Assembly: GCA_964643605.1 (NCBI GenBank)
Contig: CAZXTF010000003.1
Coordinates: 1 to 45,884, forward strand
Source of the DNA: CAMTWJ01 sp964643605
GTDB taxonomy: Bacteria; Patescibacteriota; Saccharimonadia; Saccharimonadales; 2-12-FULL-41-12
Reading direction: 5' to 3'
Length of the DNA stretch: 45,884 nt
Made by a program: the position numbers and the translations under genes. The notes beneath the pieces are model-generated. The model did no database searches. It saw nothing but the letters and a program-made list of their open reading frames with translations, and was not told the origin of the DNA. Shown here piece after piece: positions 25,365-35,397 of the stretch. The first letter of the stretch is position 1, and each line of letters opens with the position of its first letter.

Positions 25365-26417
25365 GTGATATTTACAGATATACGCTTACAGAATTTTCGA
25401 TCCTATAGTGACGAATCTTTCGAGCTAGGACCAGCAGTGACTATCGTAGTTGGCCCAAATGCTGCGGGCAAAACAAACCTGGTTGAGGCACTTATGTTTG
25501 CAGCTGTAGGCAGTTCGTATCGGTCAAATGACATGGTCATTAAGACCGACAAAGACTGGGCTCGGATTGACGTGCATACCTCTGGCAATGAAGTTCGTAC
25601 GGTCAAATTTACGCCATCCCCCACCTCCTACCAGAAAGATTTCACAGTTGAGGAGAAAGCGTATAAACGGCTGCCGATAGCTCAAAAACAACCCGTAGTT
25701 TTATTCGAGCCAAACGATCTGTATTTATTGCACGGCGAGCCTGCATTGCGCCGAAAGTTTATAGATACCCTACTCTCGCAACTATCATCAGATTATTCGG
25801 CTAATCTCAATAAATATAAACGAGTTTTAGCGCAAAGAAACGCACTACTAAAGAGAGGCTCCGACTTACATAGGCAGCTCTTTGTTTGGAACGTGCGGTT
25901 GGTTGAGCTCGCAGCTCAATTAGTTATCGAGCGGCAAACACTACTCGAACAAACCAACAGTCGACTCAGTGAAATATATAGTCTTATCGCTGGTTCTCCT
26001 ACCGAGTTGCAAGCGGTCTATATAAGCAAAACAGACACACAAAACTATGCTAGTAGCCTCATGAAGGGTCTAGAGAAAAACCTAGAGCTTGATACCCTAC
26101 GAGGCTTCACTTCGCTTGGCCCACATAGAGATGATCTTAGCTTCGAGTTTGGCGGTAAGCAACATGCTTCGCAAGCTTCTCGAGGCGAAGCCAGAAGTCT
26201 TATCCTGGCCTTAAAGATCATAGAGCTTAGGCTTATCGAAGAAAAAACTACCAAAAAACCACTACTTCTCTTGGATGATGTATTTAGTGAGCTCGATGGA
26301 CTGCGCCGGAAAACACTTACTAATTACCTGAAAGACCACCAGACAATTATTACTACTACCGATGCTGATATAGTTATGAAAAACTTCTCTAGCTCCGCCC
26401 ACCTAATCGCTATCTAA
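25365..26417 (+). CDS. recF: DNA replication and repair protein RecF
   Basis: The 350-residue SMC-like ATPase helps load RecA at gapped DNA. It begins (GTG) IFTDIRLQNFRSYSDESFEL, has Walker A VVGPNAAGKTNLVEAL, the signature SRGEARSLILALKIIEL and Walker B PLLLLDDVFSELDGLRR. Length is normal. It overlaps the convergent end of the next gene by 4 nt. No gyrB follows, unlike many genomes. Confidence 0.95.
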   Translation: MIFTDIRLQNFRSYSDESFELGPAVTIVVGPNAAGKTNLVEALMFAAVGSSYRSNDMVIKTDKDWARIDVHTSGNEVRTVKFTPSPTSYQKDFTVEEKAYKRLPIAQKQPVVLFEPNDLYLLHGEPALRRKFIDTLLSQLSSDYSANLNKYKRVLAQRNALLKRGSDLHRQLFVWNVRLVELAAQLVIERQTLLEQTNSRLSEIYSLIAGSPTELQAVYISKTDTQNYASSLMKGLEKNLELDTLRGFTSLGPHRDDLSFEFGGKQHASQASRGEARSLILALKIIELRLIEEKTTKKPLLLLDDVFSELDGLRRKTLTNYLKDHQTIITTTDADIVMKNFSSSAHLIAI

Positions 26418-27643
26418 TCCCAACGGTAGTCATCAGTCGTTACCTTGGTAAAATTAACCTCGACTAAATTTATGTCAAAGCCCTTACTGCGTAATAGCCT
26501 CAGCACATGTTGCCTCTCCGCTTCTGTATAGTCAGTATCTTTGCTAACTGTTATAGATTGATCATCTTTATTAATATCAATGACGAGATCTTCGATAGAA
26601 AGGGACTCATTTTTACCAACAAGAGGGGGGCTGGAGATAACAGAACTATAGAAATATTCACCGACTCTCAGGGTGGCCTTGGCCTCACTTGAAACTTTTA
26701 TGATCTGTATGTCTTCAGAAGATGGTAGAGAAATACTCCAATCGCCAACCCTGCCAGTAGAAAGATTAACGTATTCACCACGAAGAGCTTCTCCCTCTCC
26801 CCCTATGTAGTAGTAAAAAATATTTCCATCATCTGAGAACCCCCCAGATACGACAGGCTCTTTAATGGAGATGTCTTTTTTGGAACAACCAGTAATTTTA
26901 CTTACGGTATCATCACTCATGTCTTCACTAAAACTCTGGAATACACACCCCTCTTTTGAAGAAAGGATGGTCCTTGTCGCAGAACTTGATAATTTTTTAA
27001 CCACTCCCCCCTCATCTGTAGTGGCTAGCTGAACCCCTTGTTCATTAAATACTACCTTTTTGCCAACAAGCCCAACAACTTCTATCGGCGCCTTACCTGT
27101 ATAAATAGTTTTTGGGGATACATCCAGCACAGTTCCCTTTACTAGCTGATTCCCCACTCCGTAAGTGTATTCATTTGAGTTTAACCAAGAAATAGAAGGC
27201 GTATTTGAACTAATAAGCTTGATAGTTTTTGTTGAAGTATCAAGCAGCCACCATATATCTGGATTCTGCTCATGGACTGCACCAAGCCTATCAAATATAG
27301 GATATTGGTAGGCGTCCTCGCCTGTTTTAAAGAGAACATATCGTTCACCCGGAGAAACAATAATATTATAAATTCTCGGGAGAACTTCTGTGTTTGATAT
27401 CTGCTCTGATTGTTTTGTTTTGCTGTTATATTTGACGATAGCTCTACCATTAGAAAAGTAGATGCTATCATTCGCAAGAGCAATGCTCGTGGTGTCTGCA
27501 CTTCCAGGTATCCTCTTCAGGTTGCCAAAAACTTTTTCTTCGGCTTTTCGGTCGGGCAAGGATAGTAGTAAAAGCCCCAGAAATATAATAAAGACAGAGA
27601 ATGAGATAATGATTAAAATTTTCTTTGCTTTACTATCCATCAA
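26414..27643 (-). CDS. membrane-anchored protein of unknown function in the secretion operon
   Basis: The 409-residue protein has an N-terminal membrane anchor (KKILIIISFSVFIIFLGLLLLSL, residues about 7-30) and an external part. The part contains repeated beta-strand blocks such as SIYFSNGRAIVKYNSKTKQ, PGERYVLFKTGED and NIFYYYIGGEGEALRGEYVNL, which suggest a beta-propeller. The last 90 residues carry a basic, Thr/Asp-rich tail. The ATGA overlap with the lysozyme/M23 gene makes it the last gene of the minus-strand secretion operon. No enzyme motif is seen. Confidence 0.7.
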   Translation of the reverse strand: MMDSKAKKILIIISFSVFIIFLGLLLLSLPDRKAEEKVFGNLKRIPGSADTTSIALANDSIYFSNGRAIVKYNSKTKQSEQISNTEVLPRIYNIIVSPGERYVLFKTGEDAYQYPIFDRLGAVHEQNPDIWWLLDTSTKTIKLISSNTPSISWLNSNEYTYGVGNQLVKGTVLDVSPKTIYTGKAPIEVVGLVGKKVVFNEQGVQLATTDEGGVVKKLSSSATRTILSSKEGCVFQSFSEDMSDDTVSKITGCSKKDISIKEPVVSGGFSDDGNIFYYYIGGEGEALRGEYVNLSTGRVGDWSISLPSSEDIQIIKVSSEAKATLRVGEYFYSSVISSPPLVGKNESLSIEDLVIDINKDDQSITVSKDTDYTEAERQHVLRLLRSKGFDINLVEVNFTKVTTDDYRWD

Positions 27644-29499
27644 GGTAACTTTCTATATAGTGTATTAATTATATCGTTCATCCCCTGATCTCTACAGCAT
27701 ACACGACCACCAAACTGACCTTTCGGTCGCCCTCGGTCTATATGAAGATGGGGATAACTATCATTTCCAGTACACTTTCTTTCTCCAATCTCAGCAATTT
27801 TCTCACCAACCTTAAATTTCTTACCGACTTTTTGGGAAACTGGCTTACGGATATGCCCATACCAATAAACATATCCATCCTTTGCTTTATACTGCAGGTG
27901 ATAACAGCCGGGTATTCCTTGATAGATTCCTACGCTTGCTAACTCTCCGTCAGCTATAGCAAACACGGCCTTGCCCACGCTTTCTTTATCCGCATTTCCG
28001 GCAACTGTTTTTTTATGAGCTATATCAAAAGATGCTGTCCCGTCGTGGTGACAGCTGCTTTGCCTACATGGCAGCGGGTAGCCAGCACTGACCTCTGATT
28101 TTTTCAAATCAACAGGCCAGGCATAGTCTCCGTCGACAAATGCACCGGCTGGTCCGCCAGGACAATCTTCTCCTGATGTATTCGTTGAGCCACCGGATAA
28201 CCCACTGCCATACTTATCAAAAATATCTTTCGCATACTTTATGCGTTTGTCCATAGCACTACCTCCGGATCGCTCGAAGATCTCGTCAAATTTTCTGGTG
28301 GCCTCTTCTACAGTAGAAGGCTTGGAGTCTCTGAATCTCTGCATGTCGGGTTCTTGTAGGGCAAACTTCAGTTGTACCAGGAGGCTTCGTGGACTTTTCC
28401 CTTCTTTTTTTGCGAAAGCAACCAGCTTGGGCCACCTATCAGCAGAATCCCACTGGGCTATTCCGGTATGGCCTGTACTGTTCGTAAGTTTGGGGTTTAA
28501 GTTCTCTGTCCCGCCACCAGTTTCTTGCATAAAGTTACCAACTATACCTGCCGCTTCTTTTGCGCTCAGCCCATTTTGCACAAAGAAATTAAATGCTTTT
28601 TCGGCATTTGTTTTTCCTGTTAGGATACTGTCCGGAGTATCAGACCCTGTGGCTGTGCAGGAGCATCCGGCATTATCTCCGGAGCTGTCTGCTGGCACGC
28701 TCCCACCACCATCGAATACGAGTTTATCTGGCTTTCTGTTGCCAGTTTGTTGTTCAAGAGCCTGTGTCCCTATCACAAGCGATGCGATGTTCTTATAGTC
28801 TGACCGAACTTGTTTAACAAGATTTTTTCTCTCGCTAAAATATGAGTCTTGGTTTGGGGGCATTGAAGCTTCTGCCCAAAAATAGTTACCTTTATAACGC
28901 TGATAGTATGTTAGCGCCTTCATGAAGTCATTAGCGGTAGAATCTTGCTTCGATAGTACTTTAGCGAGTCTATTTTGGTTACTGCCCATCATGGTTCTTG
29001 CGGTAGCCTCGACACCGGCATCGAATGATTTAAATGCCTGAGTACCGTTATTGGCCTGCTTCCCTCGTATTAATTCAGGAGCGTTAAGGCCTGTATTCAG
29101 AGGGTTGAATATAGATGAAGTATTGTTAATATCTCCTCCCTCACCGAGTGCAAAAGCAACCAAAGCGATTACATGTTCTTTTGTAACGGTCCTGCTTTCA
29201 TCAATTCCTTGTTTTTGAGCGATAGCTTTTAAGGTATGGATAGCCCATTGCTCCAAGATGAAGGGTTCTTTTAGCCCACTTTGATATATGCTTTGGTTAC
29301 CATTTGACATAATAGAACTATCTTCAGCTCCTGTCCCTATCTGGCAGGTTGCGTAATCAAAGTAGCCAATATTTTTATTAAAGATAGCTCGCTGTTCTTT
29401 ACTAATAGCAGAGGTGGTCACTGGGCTATTAACAAAAACAAACAGCATAGCGATGATAACAGGCAAGACTCTCTTCGCAAGAAAAAACTTTTCTCTCAT
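27640..29499 (-). CDS. cell-wall hydrolase with phage-lysozyme-like and M23 peptidase domains
   Basis: The 619-residue protein has a signal sequence (residues about 10-30), an N-terminal lysozyme-like helical region (about 80-230), a phage-tail-lysozyme-like domain (about 290-420: AEKAFNFFVQNGLSAKEAAGIVGNF, ETGGG, GHTGIAQWD) and a C-terminal M23 metallopeptidase domain (about 475-610). The M23 zinc ligands are probably H/D in HHDGTASFD and the histidines of YPHLHID. It would open peptidoglycan for the secretion apparatus, as VirB1-type enzymes do. It overlaps both neighbours by ATGA. Confidence 0.85.
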   Translation of the reverse strand: MREKFFLAKRVLPVIIAMLFVFVNSPVTTSAISKEQRAIFNKNIGYFDYATCQIGTGAEDSSIMSNGNQSIYQSGLKEPFILEQWAIHTLKAIAQKQGIDESRTVTKEHVIALVAFALGEGGDINNTSSIFNPLNTGLNAPELIRGKQANNGTQAFKSFDAGVEATARTMMGSNQNRLAKVLSKQDSTANDFMKALTYYQRYKGNYFWAEASMPPNQDSYFSERKNLVKQVRSDYKNIASLVIGTQALEQQTGNRKPDKLVFDGGGSVPADSSGDNAGCSCTATGSDTPDSILTGKTNAEKAFNFFVQNGLSAKEAAGIVGNFMQETGGGTENLNPKLTNSTGHTGIAQWDSADRWPKLVAFAKKEGKSPRSLLVQLKFALQEPDMQRFRDSKPSTVEEATRKFDEIFERSGGSAMDKRIKYAKDIFDKYGSGLSGGSTNTSGEDCPGGPAGAFVDGDYAWPVDLKKSEVSAGYPLPCRQSSCHHDGTASFDIAHKKTVAGNADKESVGKAVFAIADGELASVGIYQGIPGCYHLQYKAKDGYVYWYGHIRKPVSQKVGKKFKVGEKIAEIGERKCTGNDSYPHLHIDRGRPKGQFGGRVCCRDQGMNDIINTLYRKLP

Positions 29500-32450
29500 T
29501 CTTTCGGTACCTGTATATGCAAATGATCACACGAATCCTCAAATTCAGTCACTCCACTGGGGAGTTGAACTTTTGGCCCACATGACACCTGTCCTATGCC
29601 AGATCCTTTTGGCAAGCCTGGTAGTATATCTTTTAATAACTTACGTGCATTTTCGTCTCGTCCAGTTGTTGCTGTACCATTAATAATCGAAAAATCCACG
29701 GCGTGTCCCCCTCCCTCGTCATAGTGATAGCTAGCGGTTCCTGATGCAGTGAGTACGTTTGTGCATTTTCTATTAAGAGAAGAGACATAGACCGAATAGC
29801 CCTTATCCAAAACTGTAGCGATAAGCTGGAGAATAGTTGAGTTAATATGACAGCTACTATTGCCTTTAGAGTATTGCTTTATCTGTTCTACATATCTAGA
29901 GTCTCCACTAAACTTTGAGGATTCCACAATTTTTTTAGCTAGTTCTTGGTCGTCTCCAGAAACAAGACCATCTCCAGAAGAGACCTCCTCGGGAGCTCCT
30001 CCAATACCAAGGTCTGCGCAGGCTTTGGTGCCTTCGGCATCATCCGGGTTTTCATCATCTGCTAGGTAGCAGGCTATTGCTAAAGTGTTTACAGCATCCG
30101 CTAGATAAAAACGGTAGCGAAGAAAATCCTCGCTATTATCTTGGCATTGGCTCTTTTTTGCGATTTCAAATGGGTTTGCAGCCTTCTCGGTTTCAATATG
30201 AGGCCCATCATCATCGGCAGTTACTTTTATGCCGAAACACTCACCATATTTATTGTTCAGGTCCTCAAGTTTTGATTCTACAATGACAGCATTTTCGTAA
30301 GGGTTCTCAAATCGGTCATCTTCCTGCTCAGAAAGAGTAAAGCCATAGGCCGGAACACCATAATCATAGCTACCAGCGGCCGATACTTGTGAGCTTCCAA
30401 AAAATGGCAAAAATGCAACAATGCTCTTTGCAGAAAACACGCTTGATAATCGGCCTACGGCTACTGTTGCTATATCGCTTGTCTGTGCTGGCATATGATA
30501 AATTGTACTGCCAACCAATGAGCGGGTGCTTGAAGGGTCGAGGTATCGGGCGAAAAATGACTGTCCTTGTAATTCTCTCTTCTCTTGGGCATCCTGCTCT
30601 CTCCTTATCTCCATAGCGCTTTGCCTGCTCATAGCCTTACCTCCTGTAGATATAGCCTGATCGTTTGCTGCAAGAAACACCCCTGTATTTGCCAAATTAC
30701 CAAAGTCGGCACCTTTTGCCTCTGGATCAACTGCCGCACCAGACACAGCTTTCATTGATGCAAGCAAAAGCTCATCAGTGCTCGTTCCTCCCACAGAAAG
30801 TGCTGCATCTGCAAGTCCTGTTGTGATGCTGCTTACTGCTCCAGAAACCTGTTTTATTATGGGCAGACCAAAGATGCCCTCCTGGATGCTGCACACTGTG
30901 CCTAGCACCGGAATAGCATCTATTGCTCTAAAGAGCTTTGGCTTTTCGCCAACTTTGCCCAGGTCTGCTTCTTCGGGCATTGGTACGCCTCCTTCTCTAC
31001 CTTCCTCTGCACGAATACTTGCGGCGCTGTTCCAAGAGGTCTTATTTTCTTTATCGTACAGATATTCACTCATCATGCTTAAGGTGTCCATATCGAAATC
31101 TTCCATACTCATTACCTGGTTACCAGTTGATACAGCTTCCATGCCCATACGCATCATTGGGAGAATGTTATTCTCAAAACGATAGTGTTCGATACCATCC
31201 CCATAACCTTTTGCAGCACACAACACTCCTGCAATAGCTGCACCACTCACGCCAGCAGCAGCAAACTTCTTAAACCCGTTTTTTTTAGTCTCTTCGAGAA
31301 GTTCTTCTGTTTCTTTGGAGGCTTTAATGTCTCCTTCATCAGGAGGCTCGCCGTCTGGTGTGTCGGGAGTAACACCACCTATGCCCTTTGCTTCTCCTGT
31401 GATTCGTTCTGCTCTTTCTTTTTTCTTCTGCTCTTTCTTGGTTTTTCGTTGGTCACCCCACTTATCAAGACGTTCCTTAGATTTGTTCATTGGGTGAAGG
31501 TTAACACCCCCTCTTTTCACAATAAGCCTACCCCCTACCCAGGAGGCTGCTCTCCATGTTTCTGCATTTTGGTGAACTATTTTTATGAATGCCTTTCTGT
31601 CAGCAAAGCTAACCCTGGACAAGTCAAGGATTCTCCTATTCTCAGGGACTTCACCCCCATTTGCATTGCGAACTCGATAATCACTGATCTCTTTGCTGGT
31701 GCGAATCTCAGCCCCCTTGCCCAGGGCTCGCTCCAGCTTCTTCGTATTTCTCCCGCTAGAATCACTGGCTTTTAGAAGAGTTTTAAATGCCTTATCTTCA
31801 TCCAGAATCTCAAAACCTATAAATCGCCCAGTTTTATCGCTGTAAACAGGTCGCATACCGGTTTTTTTCACCAAGATATCCTGCCATTTATTTGCTGCCC
31901 AGTTACCTTTCATGCCCAGGCGTCCGTTTTGAGGGCCCAGACCAGCAGCGCCATACAGAAGGATCTTAGATGATCTCCCGTCGCTAAAATCTTCATTTCG
32001 TTGTAGGTGGAACTTTTGCATTCGTTGCGCAAATTGCACGATTTGCATAGGCCCTTGAATGATGCCCATTCCAAACATCCCGCCTCCGCCCAATACGGCG
32101 ACAACCGCTACTGTTGCAGTTTTCTTCTTAGTCCAGTTTTTAATACTTAAGCTCTTACCGCTAAGAAATCCACCTTTACCTTCGCCAGTGAAGCCTTTCC
32201 CAAGCCGATCAGCCTCTTCGCCTGCTAGCCGGAGGTTTCCTTTCTTTGCTCCATCACTTTCCCCGCCACCTTCTATGCCTCGAAGGCCAGAACGTTCTGC
32301 TTTATCAAGATCTTCTGCGGGCACACTTTTTAAGCTGCCTGCCGGTTTTCCATCACTTTCCCCGCCACCTTCTATAGAACGAAGATTTGGCCGAACTACT
32401 GGCTTATCGTCTTCGGGATCATAAACTGGAGATCTTTGTGGTAATGCCAT
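29496..32450 (-). CDS. large membrane protein with C-terminal M15-like domain, secretion locus
   Basis: The 984-residue protein starts with a cytoplasmic Gly/Glu-rich region containing two LR[SG]IEGGGESDG repeats (residues about 24-36 and 56-68). It has a transmembrane helix at about 113-135 and a second hydrophobic segment near 400. A long external region follows, and the last 140 residues contain SYHYDEGGGHAVDF and DSCDHLHIQVP. These resemble the SxHxxGxAxD and H-x-H zinc motifs of M15-type peptidases. It is in the position of a VirB6/VirB8-like partner of the VirB4 ATPase, but I do not recognise a named family for most of its length. Peptidoglycan peptidase activity is an inference. Confidence 0.68.
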   Translation of the reverse strand: MALPQRSPVYDPEDDKPVVRPNLRSIEGGGESDGKPAGSLKSVPAEDLDKAERSGLRGIEGGGESDGAKKGNLRLAGEEADRLGKGFTGEGKGGFLSGKSLSIKNWTKKKTATVAVVAVLGGGGMFGMGIIQGPMQIVQFAQRMQKFHLQRNEDFSDGRSSKILLYGAAGLGPQNGRLGMKGNWAANKWQDILVKKTGMRPVYSDKTGRFIGFEILDEDKAFKTLLKASDSSGRNTKKLERALGKGAEIRTSKEISDYRVRNANGGEVPENRRILDLSRVSFADRKAFIKIVHQNAETWRAASWVGGRLIVKRGGVNLHPMNKSKERLDKWGDQRKTKKEQKKKERAERITGEAKGIGGVTPDTPDGEPPDEGDIKASKETEELLEETKKNGFKKFAAAGVSGAAIAGVLCAAKGYGDGIEHYRFENNILPMMRMGMEAVSTGNQVMSMEDFDMDTLSMMSEYLYDKENKTSWNSAASIRAEEGREGGVPMPEEADLGKVGEKPKLFRAIDAIPVLGTVCSIQEGIFGLPIIKQVSGAVSSITTGLADAALSVGGTSTDELLLASMKAVSGAAVDPEAKGADFGNLANTGVFLAANDQAISTGGKAMSRQSAMEIRREQDAQEKRELQGQSFFARYLDPSSTRSLVGSTIYHMPAQTSDIATVAVGRLSSVFSAKSIVAFLPFFGSSQVSAAGSYDYGVPAYGFTLSEQEDDRFENPYENAVIVESKLEDLNNKYGECFGIKVTADDDGPHIETEKAANPFEIAKKSQCQDNSEDFLRYRFYLADAVNTLAIACYLADDENPDDAEGTKACADLGIGGAPEEVSSGDGLVSGDDQELAKKIVESSKFSGDSRYVEQIKQYSKGNSSCHINSTILQLIATVLDKGYSVYVSSLNRKCTNVLTASGTASYHYDEGGGHAVDFSIINGTATTGRDENARKLLKDILPGLPKGSGIGQVSCGPKVQLPSGVTEFEDSCDHLHIQVPKE
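32250..32375. repeat. 27-bp direct repeat pair inside the 984-residue gene
   Basis: Identical 27-bp blocks at 32250-32276 and 32349-32375 encode the two IEGGGESDG repeats near the N-terminus. Confidence 0.85.
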
Positions 32451-32462
32451 ATTTTCTTTTTA

Positions 32463-34393
32463 CTATATGTTTGGATATTGAGAAGTTCCTGTGTTTATCA
32501 CCCCCTGCTGTCCTGGTTGGGCTAAAATTTCTCCAGCCTGTTGGATCTGCCGCACCTGGTCAGGGTTGGTGGTAATAAGGTTATTCTCGGTTGGACTAGC
32601 TGTTATTTGGATATGTACATGGTTTTGCCCGGCAAAGAACAAGCCTTGCCCTACAGGGAATTGGCTCAAGCGCTTCTGTTCCTCGCTGGTTAACTTAAAC
32701 ACATCGGCCAAAACATCTACCGCAGAAACAGATTGTTTAAGCAAAATCTGCATAGATGAGTTAGCTACGATGGCTCGGCCCATCCGACTGCCCATAAAAT
32801 CTTCCACGTCTTGCGTGATAGTACTAATCCCTAGGTTGTATTTTCGAGCTCGCTTGGCAAGCGAGAACAAGAAGCTAGCACTATCTTCATATTTCATCAG
32901 CTGCCAGGCTTCGTCAACTACGAGGATTCGCTTTTTCTGGTCACCTTTGGTCTTATTCCAGATATAATTCAGCACAATATACATAGCCACTGGTCGTAGT
33001 TCGTCTTCTAGATCTCGCAGGTTAAATACCACCATTGGATTGTTGATATTAACATTACTTTGCTGAGAGAAGATCCCTGCAAACGTTCCACTCGTGTACT
33101 TACGAAGCCGCTGCGCAAGCTGCGGCCCACTACCACCCATATGTAGCAAGGTTTCGTAGAGGTCATTAATTGTTGGTGGTGTAGCAGTATGGGTTAGCGG
33201 ATCGTTAGTAATACCAGCCTTAGCGTATGTTTCAATCAGTGCGGCATCCAGGTCAGCCTCTTCAGCGGCATCCAAAGCAGGCACTACTGCACCAGAACCA
33301 CCAGCACTAATTTGTGCCACGGCTCCACCCATCATCAAACGAAGAAGCCCGTGCAATGTAATCAAGTTGCTACGCAATGCGTTATCCGCTTCTTCAGAAT
33401 CAACAACCTGAGGCAAATCAAACGGATTTATTCGGGTGGTCGAGTTAAGGCTTAATCGTACATATGCTCCGCCAACTGCCTCACACATCCTTTGATATTC
33501 GTTTTCTGGGTCAATAATAAATACTTCTGTACCCAGCATCATACTTCGAAGTGCTTCGAGCTTTACGGTAAAACTCTTACCGGCACCAGACTTTGCAAAT
33601 ACCACTGCGTTGCCATTCTCCAAAGTAAATCGGTCAAAAATCACCAGTCCTGAATTATGCATGTTAATGCCATACAAAATGCCATTTTCTTGAGTCAGCT
33701 CAGCACTGGTAAACGGAAAACTAGTGCTTACTGCTCCTGTGTTCATGTTGCGCCGTATCTGTAATTGATCGGTAAATTGCGGTACGGTACTGTTTAGCCC
33801 CTGCTCTTGCTGGCTCGTTGCTGGCTTTGAGTACACGAGTTGCTGTCCTAGTATTGACTCAATCTTGTGAGATACAAAATCTAGCTCATCCATCGAGGAG
33901 CCGTAAATAGTAAAATACAAACCCATGCGGAAAAATCGTTCTTCACCAACCTGCAATTTATCTCGCATTTCTTCGGCATCGGTGNNNNNNNNNNCTGTTT
34001 GCCAGGGTCACGGACTCGGCCTTTTTCGCTGTCAATCATGATGCCAGCCTCTAGTTGAGCTACCTTTTTGCGCAGATTCTCAAGAACAACCTGACTTTCA
34101 ACAGGATAAATATATATCGAAAGGTCCAGTACCTCGTCCAGATTAACCATACTACTTAGCCAGCCTGTAGTAACTTGCCGAGGATACCCGTATACGTAAT
34201 AGGTACGGGCATACCGAGTACCTAGTTGAAAGTGTGTGTTGAAGTATTCGATCGAACTTGGTGCAACAAAATCCCGAAGAGCAGTAATCCCTTTACGAAA
34301 AGCCGCTGCAACTTCTTGCTCTTCTCGAGCTCGCTGTGCTTGAGCGATAGCCACAGGGTTCATCTTTGGCTTTTCTTTTTTAAAAACTCCCAT
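32463..34393 (-). CDS. virB4: VirB4/TraC-family secretion ATPase (interrupted by scaffold gap)
   Basis: One gene broken by ten Ns at 33985-33994; the frame differs by the wrong gap length. The N-terminal part (MGVFKKEKPKMNPVAIAQAQ to VRDPGKQ) and the C-terminal part (TDAEEMRDKLQVGEERFF onward) fit together if the true gap is 3k+2 bases, for example 2, giving about 640 residues. Walker A is FAKSGAGKSFT, then FIIDPENEYQRM, Walker B RILVVDEAWQLM and SITQDVEDFM as in VirB4 proteins. It powers the secretion machine at the inner face of the membrane. The start ATG overlaps the stop of the preceding gene (TAATG). Confidence 0.9.
33985..33994. other. scaffold gap (10 N) in virB4
   Basis: Ten undetermined bases of arbitrary length join two in-gene ends. 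The flanking frames match if the length is 3k+2. Confidence 0.95.
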
Positions 34394-35346
34394 TACGCAA
34401 GATCCCTATCTAGATTTGGCTGTGGTGCTTGGCCCTGGCCTTTTGTTATCACTGGTGCCGTAACATCATCGAAGTTCTTTAGCTGCTGCCGGGTCGCTGT
34501 ATCAGGGTTGTAGGTATCATAGTACAGCTCAATCAGTTCTTGCGTGTCTAGCGGCAATCCCTGTATGCCACACTGTTGTAGACCAGCTAATACTGCCTGG
34601 ACACGATTACGCAACTCGGTCTTAGCTTCTTCTAGCTGATTTTCGTTTATAACCACGTGGGTCGAACTGTTACCAAACATGCCAAAAATGCCATCAAACA
34701 TACTCTTTGTATCTGCTTTGCCAGACTTCAAGGCTTTTTTGGTCTCGGTACGTGGGAAAAACGGGATAACTACATAAAAGTGTTTATCCATAATGTTAGT
34801 TTGCGCAGAAAGTTCATCGATAAACGCAATGTAATCGTCCATCAAAAGAGCGAGCAACATATTGTCATGTTCAGCTCTAATCTTGTCGAGCTTTTCAATG
34901 TACGGTCCAATATCAATTTTTTGCGACCGAACAAATATCTGGATCGGAAAATACAAAGAATTTAAAAAAGATTGATAACTAAACTCTACGCCTTCTCGCT
35001 CCTGGGGGCTCATTAGGTCAAAGTTGATCGACTTGACCATCACTACAGACCGAAATGACCCGTCGTTCATGATCACAATACCATCTCGAATCTCAGCAAT
35101 TTGTAGATGATTTTGTGTGCTGTTAGGGTTTATCACTACCTTCCCCGTCTGTCCCTGGATTGGTGCCTTCGGGTTGCCAGGAATAATGGTTCCAGGATGT
35201 AATTCTGGTGCGAACGTCGAGCGAGGGTCTTGGCTTTGTGGCCGCCCCGGCGCTTGCGCTGCTGGGTCAGTAAAGACCGCTCCTTGCGAGCCTTGCACCG
35301 CAGGTTGGTTAGAAGCACCAGGTTGTTTTGGCGTATTAGGATTCAT
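34393..35346 (-). CDS. TraC/VirB4 N-terminal-domain-like protein
   Basis: The protein (about 317 residues from ATG 35346) has a Pro/Gln-rich N-terminus and a core IAEIRDGIVIMNDGSFRSVVMVKSINFDLMSPQEREGVEFSYQSFLNSL like the N-terminal domain that precedes the ATPase in TraC/TrsE-type VirB4 proteins. No Walker motif is present. It lies between the PrgI gene and virB4, as in Gram-positive and CPR secretion loci. An accessory or assembly role next to VirB4 is likely. ATG 35346 is preceded by a GGGGTGG site; the frame opens further but only to a non-start ATT. Confidence 0.72.
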   Translation of the reverse strand: MNPNTPKQPGASNQPAVQGSQGAVFTDPAAQAPGRPQSQDPRSTFAPELHPGTIIPGNPKAPIQGQTGKVVINPNSTQNHLQIAEIRDGIVIMNDGSFRSVVMVKSINFDLMSPQEREGVEFSYQSFLNSLYFPIQIFVRSQKIDIGPYIEKLDKIRAEHDNMLLALLMDDYIAFIDELSAQTNIMDKHFYVVIPFFPRTETKKALKSGKADTKSMFDGIFGMFGNSSTHVVINENQLEEAKTELRNRVQAVLAGLQQCGIQGLPLDTQELIELYYDTYNPDTATRQQLKNFDDVTAPVITKGQGQAPQPNLDRDLA

Positions 35347-35397
35347 TCGTATTTTCCACCCCAATGTTGAATGAGGATTTACTCAAGAACAGCTGAT

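Noticed and set aside
28241..28798. 185-codon plus-strand ORF in the hydrolase gene
   Set aside because: A shadow of the clearly recognisable minus-strand lysozyme/M23 gene.
31185..31775. 196-codon plus-strand ORF in the 984-residue gene
   Set aside because: Opposite-strand shadow; the minus-strand frame has operon overlaps and domain motifs.
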